Origin: Aquatica leii
Taxonomy: Eukaryota; Arthropoda; Insecta; Coleoptera; Lampyridae
Assembly (NCBI GenBank): GCA_035610365.1
Contig: CM069437.1
Location: 54,274,093 to 54,338,092, forward strand
Direction: 5' to 3'
DNA: 64,000 nt
Below the pieces are notes generated by a model. It worked only from the letters and a program-made list of their open reading frames with translations, was not told the DNA's origin and searched no databases. Of the stretch, positions 11,951-23,230 are shown piece by piece. Both the position numbers and the translations under genes were made by a program. Numbering within the stretch: the stretch's first letter is position 1; each line of letters starts with the position of its first letter.

Positions 11951-14900
11951 TAAACTTTAAATCTTATGCCGCAAGAGAGAAAGAAGGAAATTGTGCTAAG
12001 GTAGTGCAGTTTATTTCCGATTTTGCCGTAGTTCATTGTGGGTGTCCGGCTAAAGAATCGTTCCAAAGAAATATTTTGGATACAAAATTTATCAAAATCA
12101 AAAACGTTTTTTCTATATCAATTTTTATTAGAAGCTGATATATTAAAGCTCCTAGCTTGATTACCTCTGTTTTTTTTTTGTTGGAATCATCTGTGCTACC
12201 AATTGTGTCTCTTATCTGTTACAAAAATTTGTTGTAATGAGCTATCGTTGGCTTTTGTGTGTACAATTAGAAGTACAAGGATCGTCTAAACTTTTTTTAC
12301 CTTGAATAAATTAACACCGAGGGCAACTATCTTCACCTAAATTAATATATTTATGCCGCCTTATTTTAATCGCCGGTTTGTGGAATCACAAGAGCGCGAT
12401 CGAATTACGGTTACGTCAATCGAGGGGACACGCTAGCAGTAAAGTCAAAGTCAAGACAGTTTTTTTTGTTTCACAGTGCATGAATCATTTATGTCATTTT
12501 GAATTAGTCAATACTTAATGCGTCATGGATAATGAATTTTTAATTAATGTTATTGTTAATTTCTTATGCTTAACTTATTATCTATAAATCCTAAAATGCG
12601 TTGTATTTTGTAAATAGATGCAGCAGCATTTTTTTCTTGTGCGATTTTTTGTATAGTGAAACAAAAAAAATCTGTATGCGTTAATTGTGGTAATAGCTAT
12701 AGTTAAGTCATACGTGTTTCACGTTCGACAAATATACAAATTACTGACAAGTAAAAGAAAAAGGAGTACTTACGGTCGTTCATGCGGATAGCTATCGGCA
12801 CGCTCTAGCCATCCCTTAAAAACGCTAAAGAAATGAAGTAAAATTAGATACAAAATCGTATCACAATTAAATTTCCTATCAACAAATAATGAATCCTAAT
12901 TAAATGCGTCAAGCATCTTAGTGGTTTTTACTATTCTTAATGCAAGTGTGCATTCAAGATTGTTTAAACATCACACGAATTACAAATATGACCAATTTCC
13001 CCAAATTGTCTCGGAATTGGCTTAATTGATCGAGTGCCTCTTTTTTACATGCTTCTAATTATAGCCTACAGCTGAAAGTATTGGATTAATTATAGATCCT
13101 TCTAAATTGGCTCAACACGTGGTGGTATAGTAAATCGCCCAGGAAAACTTTTACAAAAACAGCGATAATTATACACCCATTTATAACACAGATGCTTGTG
13201 AGATTTTAAATGTAAAAGTTCCGCTAGGCGTTTACGTTAGAACATACATGTGTGTGTACCACAATCACAAAAAAAAAAGTTTTAATTTGATATTTACCCC
13301 CGTCTTTGCGGCAAAAAGTGGGCGTTCCGAGAATAGATTTTACACAAAAGACAAACATTTTTAACATAACAAACAATTCAGTGTTTGAACATTGAGCGAC
13401 ACTTTGCCTGTCAAGCCATGAGTTTGAAAAATGTTTAAAAGCATTTTGTTATATATCAAATATCTGAATTTAATTTTAGTCATTTTGGCATCGGGTGTTA
13501 CGCACCTGTGGTTAACTTTGATGAGGTGCAACTGTTTTCTTGCACCCATGTAACCGCCGCCCTTGAGTATCTAAAAATGTCCAATGCGACGTGAGACTAA
13601 AACTTTTTAGATCATGTTTTCATAATTTATTATATTATACGGTTACAACATTGACCTATAGGGAAATGATTGAGACTTTTACGTAAATGAGATTTATCAT
13701 AAGGAATGCACAACGTTGCATAACCGCTAATAAACATACAAAGTGTCAAATAGTCTCAAAAACATTAATCAAAATTAATTAAAACATGTTATTACACACA
13801 CTTAATTTGTAACGTCTTCAAACAATAATTCAGTTTATTTACTAGATATCCGTTTGTTAAGAATTAGTATTAAGCTGTTTATTATGTTGTTTTATAACAA
13901 AAGGAAATTAAAAACAGTTTTGATTGACAAACTTTGTAATAATAATATTTCTTTTAGCAATTTATATTAACAATTAATATAACACGTCTTTAATCTAGAA
14001 AAGTTAATTGTTCAATCGTGTGCCTTCAAAAAAAATTTATTTAAGTAAACTATTAAGTAAAAACTTTTGATTGTAAAACGTTAATTAATATTTACTTTTA
14101 GTTTAGTAGATAAATTATTCATAAATAAGCTGTATTTTCGTTTAAACGAATATATATATAGTACAGTATATTTTGAATATTATATTCCATTCTTACGTCT
14201 AATTCTAAGAATACTAAATTTATGTTTACATGAGTCTACAAGAACATTAAAAGAAATGTACTTAGGATTTTTCAGTATAAATCTGCCAGAAATAAATTTA
14301 TGCTTGCACATAAAAAATTCTAAGCAAGTTTAAGACGGTCTTTAAACAATTCAGTAAAAGTAACACAATTTTTAAAATAAAGAAAAATATATTAAAAAGT
14401 TTAATTTAGTACTTGTTACTTATTTAACTTTTCAAAAAACTTTTTAAAACGTAAAGTTAAATATTAATTATTAATTTAGCATTAAATTGTAAATGACAAA
14501 TCATAGCATTACAACATTAAAAAAAAAATTTTTACGTTTTGTTTTATATAACAGAACAAAAATATTCTTTGATTAAGTTAAAAGTTTTATGCTAATGACA
14601 TTTATGATTACATAAACACATAAAAGTAATTTTGTACATGGTTTTGCATTTGTTAAGCATAGTTGTTTCTTACTTTGACAGTGGTTTAGCATTAAATTTG
14701 TTTTCCTTCTTGTTTTCTTGGATGGCATTTTACTCTTTGTTTAAATATTAACAGAACGTAATGTGAAAACTGTCCAAGCAAAGCTTTAGAATATACCATA
14801 AATCATCACTAAAAACAAGGAACTTTTTTTTCATTAGTTTTTATTAAAAACAATTTAATTTTTAAACAAACAAATTTTGAAAAATTATCAAATAAATTAC

Positions 14901-15229
14901 TAAACAATAATTTAAATTATTTATTACAAAACACAAATGTTAGAATGAGAGTAAGGTTAATGCGTATTTTTCTTCTTTAGACGTTGTTATTTTCAAGTGT
15001 CTACAAAAACTAATTTTTTACATTACTTTATTTAATTTAAACTAATTGAATTAGTTTATTTAAATTCGTTATTTCTTTAAGAGCTAAAATTAGTTTTTTC
15101 TGATTTATCGACAGTTTAAAATCTTAGATTACAGAGCTTTTTAACTGAGCAGTTAAATAAAAAATTAAATGTTTGGTTTTATTTTAATTCAGCACAATTC
15201 TTGTAAAATATGTATCGTACCAAATTCCC
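11951..15229. other. Stretch without a confident gene
   Basis: Mostly AT-rich. Slightly GC-richer patches occur at about 12,330-12,450 and 13,480-13,560, the latter with a minus-strand frame GARKQLHLIKVNHRCVTP that I cannot assign. The one item with splice signals, at 12,774-12,824, is listed separately. Confidence 0.5.
12774..12824 (-). other. Candidate 51-bp internal host exon
   Basis: On the minus strand, a pyrimidine-rich acceptor (ttcatttctttag) is followed by a 51-bp GC-rich segment and then a consensus donor, GTAAGTACTC. Only one of the three frames is open. It encodes FKGWLERADSYPHERP, is in phase 1 at both ends, and its length is a multiple of three. The segment carries several CpGs in very AT-rich surroundings, which favours coding constraint. 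I do not recognise the peptide. An unrecognised transposon scrap is the main alternative, because other exon-like segments in this window proved to be transposase. Confidence 0.4.
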
Positions 15230-15400
15230 CGGACCGTTGCAGCGTTAGTCGCTTACCATAAGCTTTTAATTGAATTTGTGTAGACGCCGGTTTCCGGATT
15301 GTTAAAATGTAGCCGGTGGGTATTAACTTTCAAACGTTTATATCTTTTACAATCTAAACAATTGTATGGTCGTTTATAATTTGAAATAATTGTTTTTTTA
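15230..15400 (-). pseudogene. Merlin (IS1016/IS1595-type) transposase fragment
   Basis: The minus strand reads YKRPYNCLDCKRYKRLKVNT followed by HRLHFNNPETGVYTNSIKSL and W. The block (N)H-x-x-x-F-x-(N/D)PETGVxTNxIE/K-x-x-W is the hallmark of the DDE domain of IS1595/ISXO2-like and Merlin transposases, around the last catalytic residue. Here Glu is replaced by Lys in the 'IESLW' position. Upstream and downstream sequence is too decayed to follow, and no terminal repeats were found. The other minus frame over the same bases is also open and next to a GTAAGC, which could be mistaken for an exon. Confidence 0.65.
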
Positions 15401-15959
15401 CATTTGATCTTGATGTTTATGATATTTAATTATTTCAGATAAAATGTAAATAAAAATTTATAATTTTTAGTCAGTTTTTATGTGATGCTGACAAAAAAAA
15501 TGTATTAATTCGTAACGTATTAATTGAAATTACATTTTTGGTTGCTAAATTTATCTTATTAATTTTAACGGTTTAGCGAACTTATCAAATAATATCATGC
15601 TTGTGACAAGATATAAAAACGTTTTTTGGTAGAACAAATAAGTAACGTTGTGTTCGTTATTATTTTCTTTTATACATTACAACCTGTCTAACACATTTAA
15701 CAAATTGTTTATCATTAGATTAAACTAATTTATCAAATACCTTTTTTGTGACACTAGTATACAAATTAACATTAAATTATATTGTTTAGTTAAATTATTT
15801 TTTAAGATTATAAGTTGCAACAATGTGTGTTGAGCGTGTAAAAAGAACAAAAACTGACTTGAGTGTCTCAATGTTGCTGCGAAATTAAACTATTAAGAAA
15901 AGTAACCAAAAAACTGCGTAAGCATTGTTTTGGTGTCATTATATTAAAGTTTTGAGAGA
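15401..15959. other. AT-rich stretch without a recognised gene
   Basis: Nothing recognisable between the Merlin scrap and the 3' end of the LINE. Confidence 0.6.
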
Positions 15960-16119
15960 GTCAAAAAAAGATATCTGTTAATCAGTTGAATAAGTTTAAC
16001 TTTATTTGTTGCTTAAGCTTACAAATTGGTTCGTGCTTCCCCTATTTACAATTACTACATAACATTCTATTTACATTTTCTTACAGTTTCTTTTCTTTTT
16101 TTTATTTAAATACATTTTA

Positions 16120-16368
16120 TTATTCCTCCTCTCCTCTTAACTTTTTCCTGCTTCTCCTGACTTCTTCCATCCACTCCGCTCTATTTCCGTTTTCGTCTAC
16201 AATTTTCTCTATTTTCATAACCTCTTCTCTGAATTCTCTGCATTTATCTCTCATGTGATTAAGGTCTTCCTTTACTCCTACTCCCTCTTCTCTTATTCTC
16301 TCCATTTCTTCTCTCGCGTACCCGATTCTTTTGTAATACTCTTCTCTGCCCTCTTGCCCGTACTTCAC
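16120..16368 (-). pseudogene. LINE copy 1 C-terminal tail with internal deletion
   Basis: The frame reads GREEYYKRIGYAREEMERIR and then LNHMRDKCREFREEVMKIEK. In the copy at 41.3-42.6 kb the corresponding stretches are separated by a longer region that includes CRVCGEETEDLQHMRNEC, the C-C-H-C zinc motif near the end of these proteins. Here only the H and last C remain, directly joined to the GYAREE segment, so this copy has lost the intervening sequence with the first two cysteines. Confidence 0.7.
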
Positions 16369-16899
16369 TTTTCCTCCCTTTATCTCTTCCCAACATTCTT
16401 GCAGAATTTTGCAATCTGTTCTTTCCCTCAGTTCTTTCTCCTATTTTATGGCTTTTTTTTATGTCTCTACTCTTATTTTGCTACCTGTACTTCCTCTCTC
16501 ACGATATACCCCGAGGTATCTCTGTCCAGTCTCAAAACCCATCTCCAGTATTTTTCCTGTAGCCCTTCTACCTTCCTCCACTCCTTTTATCCTCATATTT
16601 CCGCCCCATACATCACCACCCTCTTTATTAACTTTTCAAACAACAACTTTCTTTTTTCTATATCCATCTCGAATACTCTTTCCCCCACACTCCACACTTG
16701 TCCTATTAACCTGTTTCCTTTTCTCACTCTTTCCTTTATGTGTTCTCCCTCCTTATTATCCTGCTTTATCGTGTAACCCAGGTATGTAAATTCCTTTACT
16801 TGCTGTACTTTCTCATCCCTCCATTTCCACTCCTCTCTTTTTTTTTCTAAATACCATTATTTTTTTTCTCCGTGTTTACTTTCATTTCTTTTTTTTTTA

Positions 16900-18070
16900 T
16901 GTATCTTTTCAGCGTTTTCATCATCTCCTTTATTTCCTTTTCCTCCTTAGTCATCCGCATACGCCAACGACCATACTTTTGCTTTCCCTACTACTATCCC
17001 CCCTGTCTGTTGTCCTCTCATTATCTCCACATCTCCCGTATATACTGCGAACAGGCTTAAGCTCAATGGGCATTCCTGTCTCAACCCTCTCTTTGTAATG
17101 AATTTCTCGCTCTCTTTCTCATTCACTTTGACTCTGTTCTTTGTTTTTTCGTAGATTTCTTCTATTCTTTCTTTTAACCTTTTTTGATTTTTTTTCTCTT
17201 TATGTAATCCCACAGTTTTTCCTTGTTCACTCTGTCAAAAGCGGTTTTTACATCTACGAATAGTGCTACCATTTTCCCTTTTTTTTCTAGTTCTCTATTC
17301 GCCAAGTGTTTCAGTATATATATGTTGTCTATCCCTCTTCTTCGTTTTCTGAATCCCGCTTGTCCGTCTGGTACCAAACTTCTTTCCTCTATTTTCTACT
17401 GTAGTCTTTCTTGTAGTACTGTCGCATATAATTTGTATGCCGTGCTTAATAATGTTACCCCTCTGTGATTCTTGATTTTATTTCTCCTTTTTTATGAATC
17501 GGGCATATTATTCTTTCTCTCCATCTCTCCGGGAATCCTTCCCCTTTCCATATTTTATTTTTGTCATTCTTTTTGCTACATTTTCTTTCCCGTATAACCA
17601 CTCTTCGCTTTGTATTCCATCTTCTTCTGCCGCCTTTCCTTTTTTTATCTTCTTTGTTGCCTTTATTAATTGGTCTTCATTTATTTCATCTCTATCTTCT
17701 TCTTCCCGTCTTACTACAGCGTCCTTTTTTTTCTTTTTTCTGATTTTGATCTTCCCCTCCCAGCAGGTTCCTAAAATATATCTCCCATTCTTTAATTTGT
17801 ATTCCTTTTGTCGTCATGGTTTTTTTCTTTCTTTCTTTAGGTACTTCCATACATTTTCTTCCGTTTTTATTCGTTTGATCTGCTCCTGTTGTATTTTTTG
17901 TTTTCTTTCTTCTTTCTCTCGCATGTTTTCTTGTATATTTTTACTGCTTTTTGTATTCTTCTTTTTATTCCTCCCTTTTTTCTACTGTTTGCTCTCCTTG
18001 CATTTTTCTTTGCTCTATCCCACTATTTCTTCCATCCTGTTTTCTCCCTCTTCTACTTTCTAAATCTGAC
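16900..18070 (-). pseudogene. LINE copy 1 reverse transcriptase
   Basis: Blocks in order on the minus strand: HRGVTLLSTAYKLYA (about 17,470), SLVPDGQAGFRKRRRGIDNI with VALFVDVKTAFDRVNKEKLW (17,390-17,210; the first catalytic Asp is in FVDVKTAFD), KRGLRQECPLSLSLFAVYTG (about 17,100), and KVWSLAYADD at 16,976-16,947, the catalytic YADD. The frame changes several times and carries stops, but each block is well preserved. The thumb region follows downstream in broken form. Confidence 0.85.
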
Positions 18071-18213
18071 TCTGTCTGTTCTTTCTCTATCATCTCTCTC
18101 CAAACCAATACTTTCAGCCCATTCACCTTCCCCTGTACTTCTTACTTCCTTTTTTTCCTCCTTTTTTTTCTTTTCCTTTTTATCACACATTATTCCTTTT
18201 CTTTGCCATTTCG

Positions 18214-19050
18214 TCAACTTTTTTTTGCCTTTTGGTTACCTATTTTCTCTCCCCTTTCTCTGCTCTGGCCTTTATCCCTGTCGTTCCATATGTATTTGTC
18301 TCCGTCTATCTCCATTTTTCTGTATCCTGCCAATACTGTTTTCTCTTCCGCTCTTTTTTCCATCGCTATGTTTATTATTTCTCTTTGCACTCTTCTTTCT
18401 TCCCATGTCAAATCGTGATATATATATATTCTTGTATTCCTTAATTTCTTCTTCTCCGCCATCACCTTCTGTTTTTCCTCCTATCCTCCCATTTCCGCCA
18501 CAACCATCTCATTTTTCTTCTCTTTGTTTATTACTGTCACCTTTTCACTTCTATTTTTACAGTTAATTTTTCTTCCAGCATTAATGCTAAAATATTTTGT
18601 GGTTCTTTATTTCTCCACCCCTTTATTACAATATTATTTCTCCTTTTCCATCTTTCCTTATCTTCCGTTTTTTTCTCCAGTTTTTCTATTCTCTCCACCA
18701 GTTCCTCTTTTTCTTTTTCCACTTTTTGCTTTCTCCTATTTCTTTTTCATTTCTTTGATTTTTGGCTATATTTCTTGCATATTTTCTTCCATCTGTTTTA
18801 TCATTTCCCCCAGTAATTATTTTAACCCATTCATTTCTTTCCTTCCTACTTCTGTTCTTGAGGTTTTTCCTTTGACTTCTTCCGTTATCTTTTTAATGTC
18901 CGGTGATCTTTTCTTTCCTCTTTCAAATATTTGTTGTCTTTTCTTTTTCTCTCTCTCTCTTTTATTTATTCTTTTTCCTTCTTTTTCTTTTTTTATTCCT
19001 CCTCACCTTCTTTTCTTACTTTTTTTACTTTTTTTGGTTTTTAAACGTCC
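18214..19050 (-). pseudogene. LINE copy 1 N-terminal coiled coil and spacer
   Basis: The minus strand gives KEELVERIEKLEKKTEDKER, then WKRRNNIVIKGWRNKEPQNI, then RIYIYHDLTWEERRVQREII. A long Lys/Glu heptad region followed by RRNNIVIKG and the DLTWEERRVQ motif is the nucleic-acid-binding front part of these LINE proteins, normally followed by an APE-type endonuclease. Here only about 150 bp separate the end of this part (18,214) from reverse-transcriptase-linked sequence, against some 650 bp needed for the endonuclease. I therefore infer that the endonuclease has been deleted from this copy. Confidence 0.7.
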
Positions 19051-19080
19051 TACTTTAATTTTGATTTTAATGCAATAATT

Positions 19081-19499
19081 TTTATTAATGTAGGAGGTTA
19101 TCTTTTATCTCTGACCTTCTCGATTATACTGTTTATTCGCCTTAATCTCACTAGTTCGTCACAGTTTTATAGTTTTCCACAACGGTTTCTATTTTTCACC
19201 CATCTTTTTTTCTCTCCTTCTTCCCTCTTACTACCACTACTTACTCAAGTTCCTTCACTTATTATCTTCTCTAGCTTTTACAGTGTATTTCACTTTTACG
19301 TTTCTTTAAATGTAAATACGACCTTCTGCATCAAAAAGTACCGTACGAATCATTTGTATTTATTTGTTAGAATAAAAATAACGGAGTTTTTTTTACTAAA
19401 CATTTTTTTATTGTAATAGTACCCATATTAGTAAATAAGCATCTTTTCAGAACTTCCGTATAAGCTTATAAAGTTATAGAAATCTATTCTTTTAAATGG
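19081..19499. other. Stretch between LINE and gypsy fossil
   Basis: Pyrimidine-rich on the plus strand to about 19,280, in keeping with a 5' UTR of the minus-strand LINE; then AT-rich filler. No gene. Confidence 0.45.
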
Positions 19500-22400
19500 A
19501 GTTCAGGTTCTGCTATTTATTACTCTGGTTCGAACTTGAGCACCTTTGGCTTACCTGTGGGTAGCTTTTGGATGCCATATATGACGTCATTAATATAATA
19601 GCTTCGACGACAAATCATGTCTTCTTTGGGGATTATACAATTACACCATGTTCCCAGGTTAAAACCCGCCATTTTGTGCCTTGACGTCATATCTGGTATT
19701 TGTTCTGTCGCTTGCAATTTGTGTGTTTTTACGAACTGTTTCGTTTTTCTTCTTTGTCAGATTGCTGACGTAGTCTTCTCCAACAACGTCTTCTTCTAGT
19801 CTTCTTCCAAATTTGAAATTGCATGGCGGTCGTATTTTGCAATCGAGCATGACATAGGATGGTGTTTGGCCTGTGCTTTTGTGAACAGATGATCGGCATG
19901 TCATTAAAAATAAGCGCAAATACTAATCCTAGTCTATTCTATGTTTGAACACTACTTTGGCTAAATATCTTATTGTTCGATTCATTTGTTTAACCATGCC
20001 ATCAGATTGAGGAAACAACGCAGACTCAAAGTTGCGACTTTGGTCGAAATTTAATTCCAACAGAACTCCAAATTGGCAGAAAATCTATTTCACTAATACG
20101 TCTGCGACTGCAGCTGCTTCTTGATTGGGTATGGCGTAATGCTTCGGCTATTTTTTAAAATAATTTATTTCTACTAGGATGTATTTGTTTCTCGAATCAG
20201 ATTCTGGAAACGGCCCTGCAATGTCAATCCCTACTTTGTTACAAGAGCTTCCGACGTTATACTGTTTCATTGGTGCTATGCGCTTTTTTGCTAAACTATT
20301 TTCTGATGCATTTACACACTATTCCATGACGTTCTCTTTGCAGTTTACTCAGTAGAATCTTTCTTGAATTTTCTCCAATGTTTTCTTTACGCCAAAGTGT
20401 CTTCCTAATGTACCATCATGCAGATGCATCAACACCTGTGACACTCGGCTCTTTAGCACTATCAACTGCAGTCTATTTTATGTGCTCTTGACACTTTATA
20501 AGAATCGCATAAAAAAACCGTCTTTTACTCTTGATGTTTCTGCTCAAAGCATTCACTTTTTCTTAGGTTAGTTGTCGGCCGTTTTATTTGCAGTTTAGGT
20601 ATAGTCTTATCTTGGGACTGTTTTCTTGTTTACTTTGCGGCGCAACTGCTCAGGTTTTTTCCTCATCAACCGTAACTGTTTTCGGAGGCATTCAAGTTTT
20701 TTTTCAAATCTCAACAATGGCTGAAGTCTGCCTGACGTGGTCTTTTAAAAAAACATCAGCGTTCTGATGACTGTTTTCGGCACGCTGTTCTGTGTCATAG
20801 TCATACTTTTGTAGTTTCTTGATTCATCTTGCTACTCGTTCTTCCGGATTACAAAACTGCAATACCCATTCTAATGCGGGGTGGTTCGTCCTTAATAAAA
20901 ATTTTCGTTTATACAAATATTTGTAAAAGTTTTTTTATGGACTTGACGACTGGTAATAGCTTTCTCTTAGTTACGCAATAATTGCTTTCTGGCCTGAACA
21001 AAACTTTAATATAATACGCGATGACTTTTTCATGTCCATCTTGCATTTGTAAAAGGATTGCACCTATGGCCAGATTACTTGCATCAATTTCCAAAACAAA
21101 CTTTTCATTTCCTCTTGGATAACTTAAAATTGCCAGTGACTAGAATTTGTTGACGGAAAGCGTTTTCGTAGTCTCTATTTAATTTTTGTTTAGTTAGTTT
21201 CCACAAAGATTTGGCAGTATTGGCAAATCCGGGTGAAAATTGTCTGTAATAGATACACAACCCAAAAAAACTGCAAACTTGATGCTTGTCAATTTGTCTT
21301 GGCCATGCTTGCATTTCTCGAATCTTGTCTGGGTCAGCTTTTACTCCACCTCTAGATACGACGTGGCGAAGGTATTTAACTTCGTTCTTAAATACGTGGG
21401 ATTTCTTTAAGCTTAATTTTAGATTTGCTTCACGTAGTCGTTGGAACATTTTCTTTAGGTTGTTTACATGTTTTTCAAACCACTTTCCAACCCCAATTAC
21501 ATCTTCCAAGACAATCCTTGCTAAAACTCCTGCAGGAGTATTACACAGACCGAAGGCCAATACTTTAACTTTAGCCAGTTGATCTTGACTGAGGTTTTGG
21601 CATTTAAAGGTAAAAATTTTCAATAGATGTTGTGGGCACTTCTTTATTAGCACTCACGTATCTTAAAAATTTGAGGTACTGGCGTGCATTGACCTTCCGC
21701 AGTATTTTTTTCAACGTTACTGGACTTGATTTGACATTCTAGATCCTTACTGGAATCGTGTTTTTTGCTGGTACTAAAGTTCTACCAACGAGTATTTTTT
21801 TAACTTTTTTTGATTTAATAGCGGGAATGTAGCCTCCCGGAGATTTATATTCAGGTTACCAGTACTTGATGGACGAGTACTTCATCTTCTAAACTAATAG
21901 TTATTTGATTTGTCTTTGGGAAGGTATTTCTTTCTCCGTCGCCGTTTCAAATCGTACTGTTACTGATAATGTTTTCTCGTTTTCCCGTAAAATCAAAACG
22001 AATGAATTTAACTATTAATCTTACCATCGAGATAAATACTGTGCAATTGCTTCATAGGCGATGCCATTTCAATAGTAATTTTCGGGGCATGCCTTGTTGA
22101 GGTCGATTTTTGTGCCACTCAGTAGAGCTGTTCTAGCTTTCCGGATGCTCTTTTGGTCTTTTTTGAACTTTATAAGGCGTCTTCGTACGTGACTCACTTG
22201 CCCGCAGTTTCAAGTTGTCACTCTTCTCCGAAGTATTTGTAGTGCTCCTCGATGCTTTCTAGCGTCTGCGTGGGTACTTCTGCAGTACACCAAAGTTTAT
22301 AACTGTCTCGTTGCAATGTTTGCTTGGCTTCATCAAACTTTAAAGCATGCACCAAAGCGTCATCTAGTGTCTTTGATCAAATTAACTGTAGAATTTACAG

Positions 22401-23230
22401 CATTTTGCTGTTTCAGAGATCTTTCACAAAGGTTTAAATAGCCAATTGGTCCAGGAAGGTACCTGGTGTTATAGGATACGCAAGCCTTTCAGTATGGCCA
22501 TATCAACCTCAAACTGTTAAAAACTCTTAGCAGTTTTTTGAATCCAGCTCTTTATTTGGGCTTGGTACACCTGTTGAAGATGAGCATTTTAATGTTTTAT
22601 TTCTAAACGCAAAATGAATAGTTCTAATTTTTTTGCAGGTGGTCAGAAGCAGTCTGCAAAATTCTACGCACTTTATTACGTAAAGCCATTATTAAAGACG
22701 TCGCTTTCTGTTTGTTGATTTAACCATTACCTTCGTTTGCGGTTTCAAACTGTTTGTGGTAGGTTAACCATGGATTTTACCATTAAAATCTAAAGGTAGA
22801 ATCTTAAACTTGTGCTTAGCTTCTTCTCGATAGTTTATTAAATCTTTGCTGACACTTTCTTTACCGTGACAATTCATTTGATTTATTCTTTAAGCAGTTT
22901 TATTCTATCTTCTAATTTGTCCTCTATTGCTTCTATTTGCTCATTCAAAGATTGTTTTCCGGTTTCTAATACTTTGCATATTTTTTCTCTTAAATTTAAC
23001 GTATCTGTTTGAATTTCCTCTTAAACAATTTTGATTTAGTTTCTCACACTAACTTGTATTTCTTCTTCTTTTAAAATTCTCTTCTAGTTTTTGACAAGGT
23101 TCCAACAGTTTTTCTTCCATGTTTCTAGAATTTTTTTCAATATTTTTATGCATTGATTCTTGGCCATTTTTTATTGATTCGAAAAATTTAAACAATTTTT
23201 CTTTAAAATAATTTTTGAAATAAAAATTAA
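19500..23230 (-). mobile_element. Ty3/gypsy LTR retrotransposon fossil (412/mdg1-like)
   Basis: A decayed internal region in minus orientation. From 5' to 3' it shows a gag-like region with coiled coil (about 23,200-22,250, including TLDDALVHALKFDEAKQ), a reverse transcriptase (about 21,700-21,110, including FGLCNTPAGVLAR and LKLSLKKSHVF), RNase H (about 21,100-20,900, including DASNLAIGAILLQ), and the end of integrase (about 19,920-19,520, including STGQTPSYVMLDCKIRPP and a GKPKVLKFEPE tail). Gag, reverse transcriptase, RNase H and integrase in this order are diagnostic of Ty3/gypsy. It carries many breaks and is old. I could not find LTRs on either side. Confidence 0.85.

Larger units (their letters stand above)
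15960..19080 (-). mobile_element. LINE copy 1 (non-LTR retrotransposon), decayed
   Basis: A long purine-rich (minus strand) element. Read 5' to 3' it carries a Lys/Glu-rich coiled-coil N-terminal region (about 19,050-18,540), a conserved spacer (18,465-18,214), a reverse transcriptase (about 18,070-16,900) and a C-terminal tail (16,368-16,120), then a 3' UTR ending near 15,960-16,020. All pieces point the same way. The 3' UTR reads 'gcgaaacatgaatcagtttg'-like sequence in a second copy at 41.35 kb, which fixes the 3' end. Many stops and frameshifts show it is old. The element belongs to the single-ORF, ant-type LINEs of the I/R1/Jockey assemblage; I cannot set the clade. Confidence 0.85.

Noticed and set aside
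16120-19078. Many long plus-strand frames rich in F, L, S and P
   Set aside because: They are antisense shadows of the purine-rich minus-strand LINE; the minus strand carries recognisable LINE blocks.
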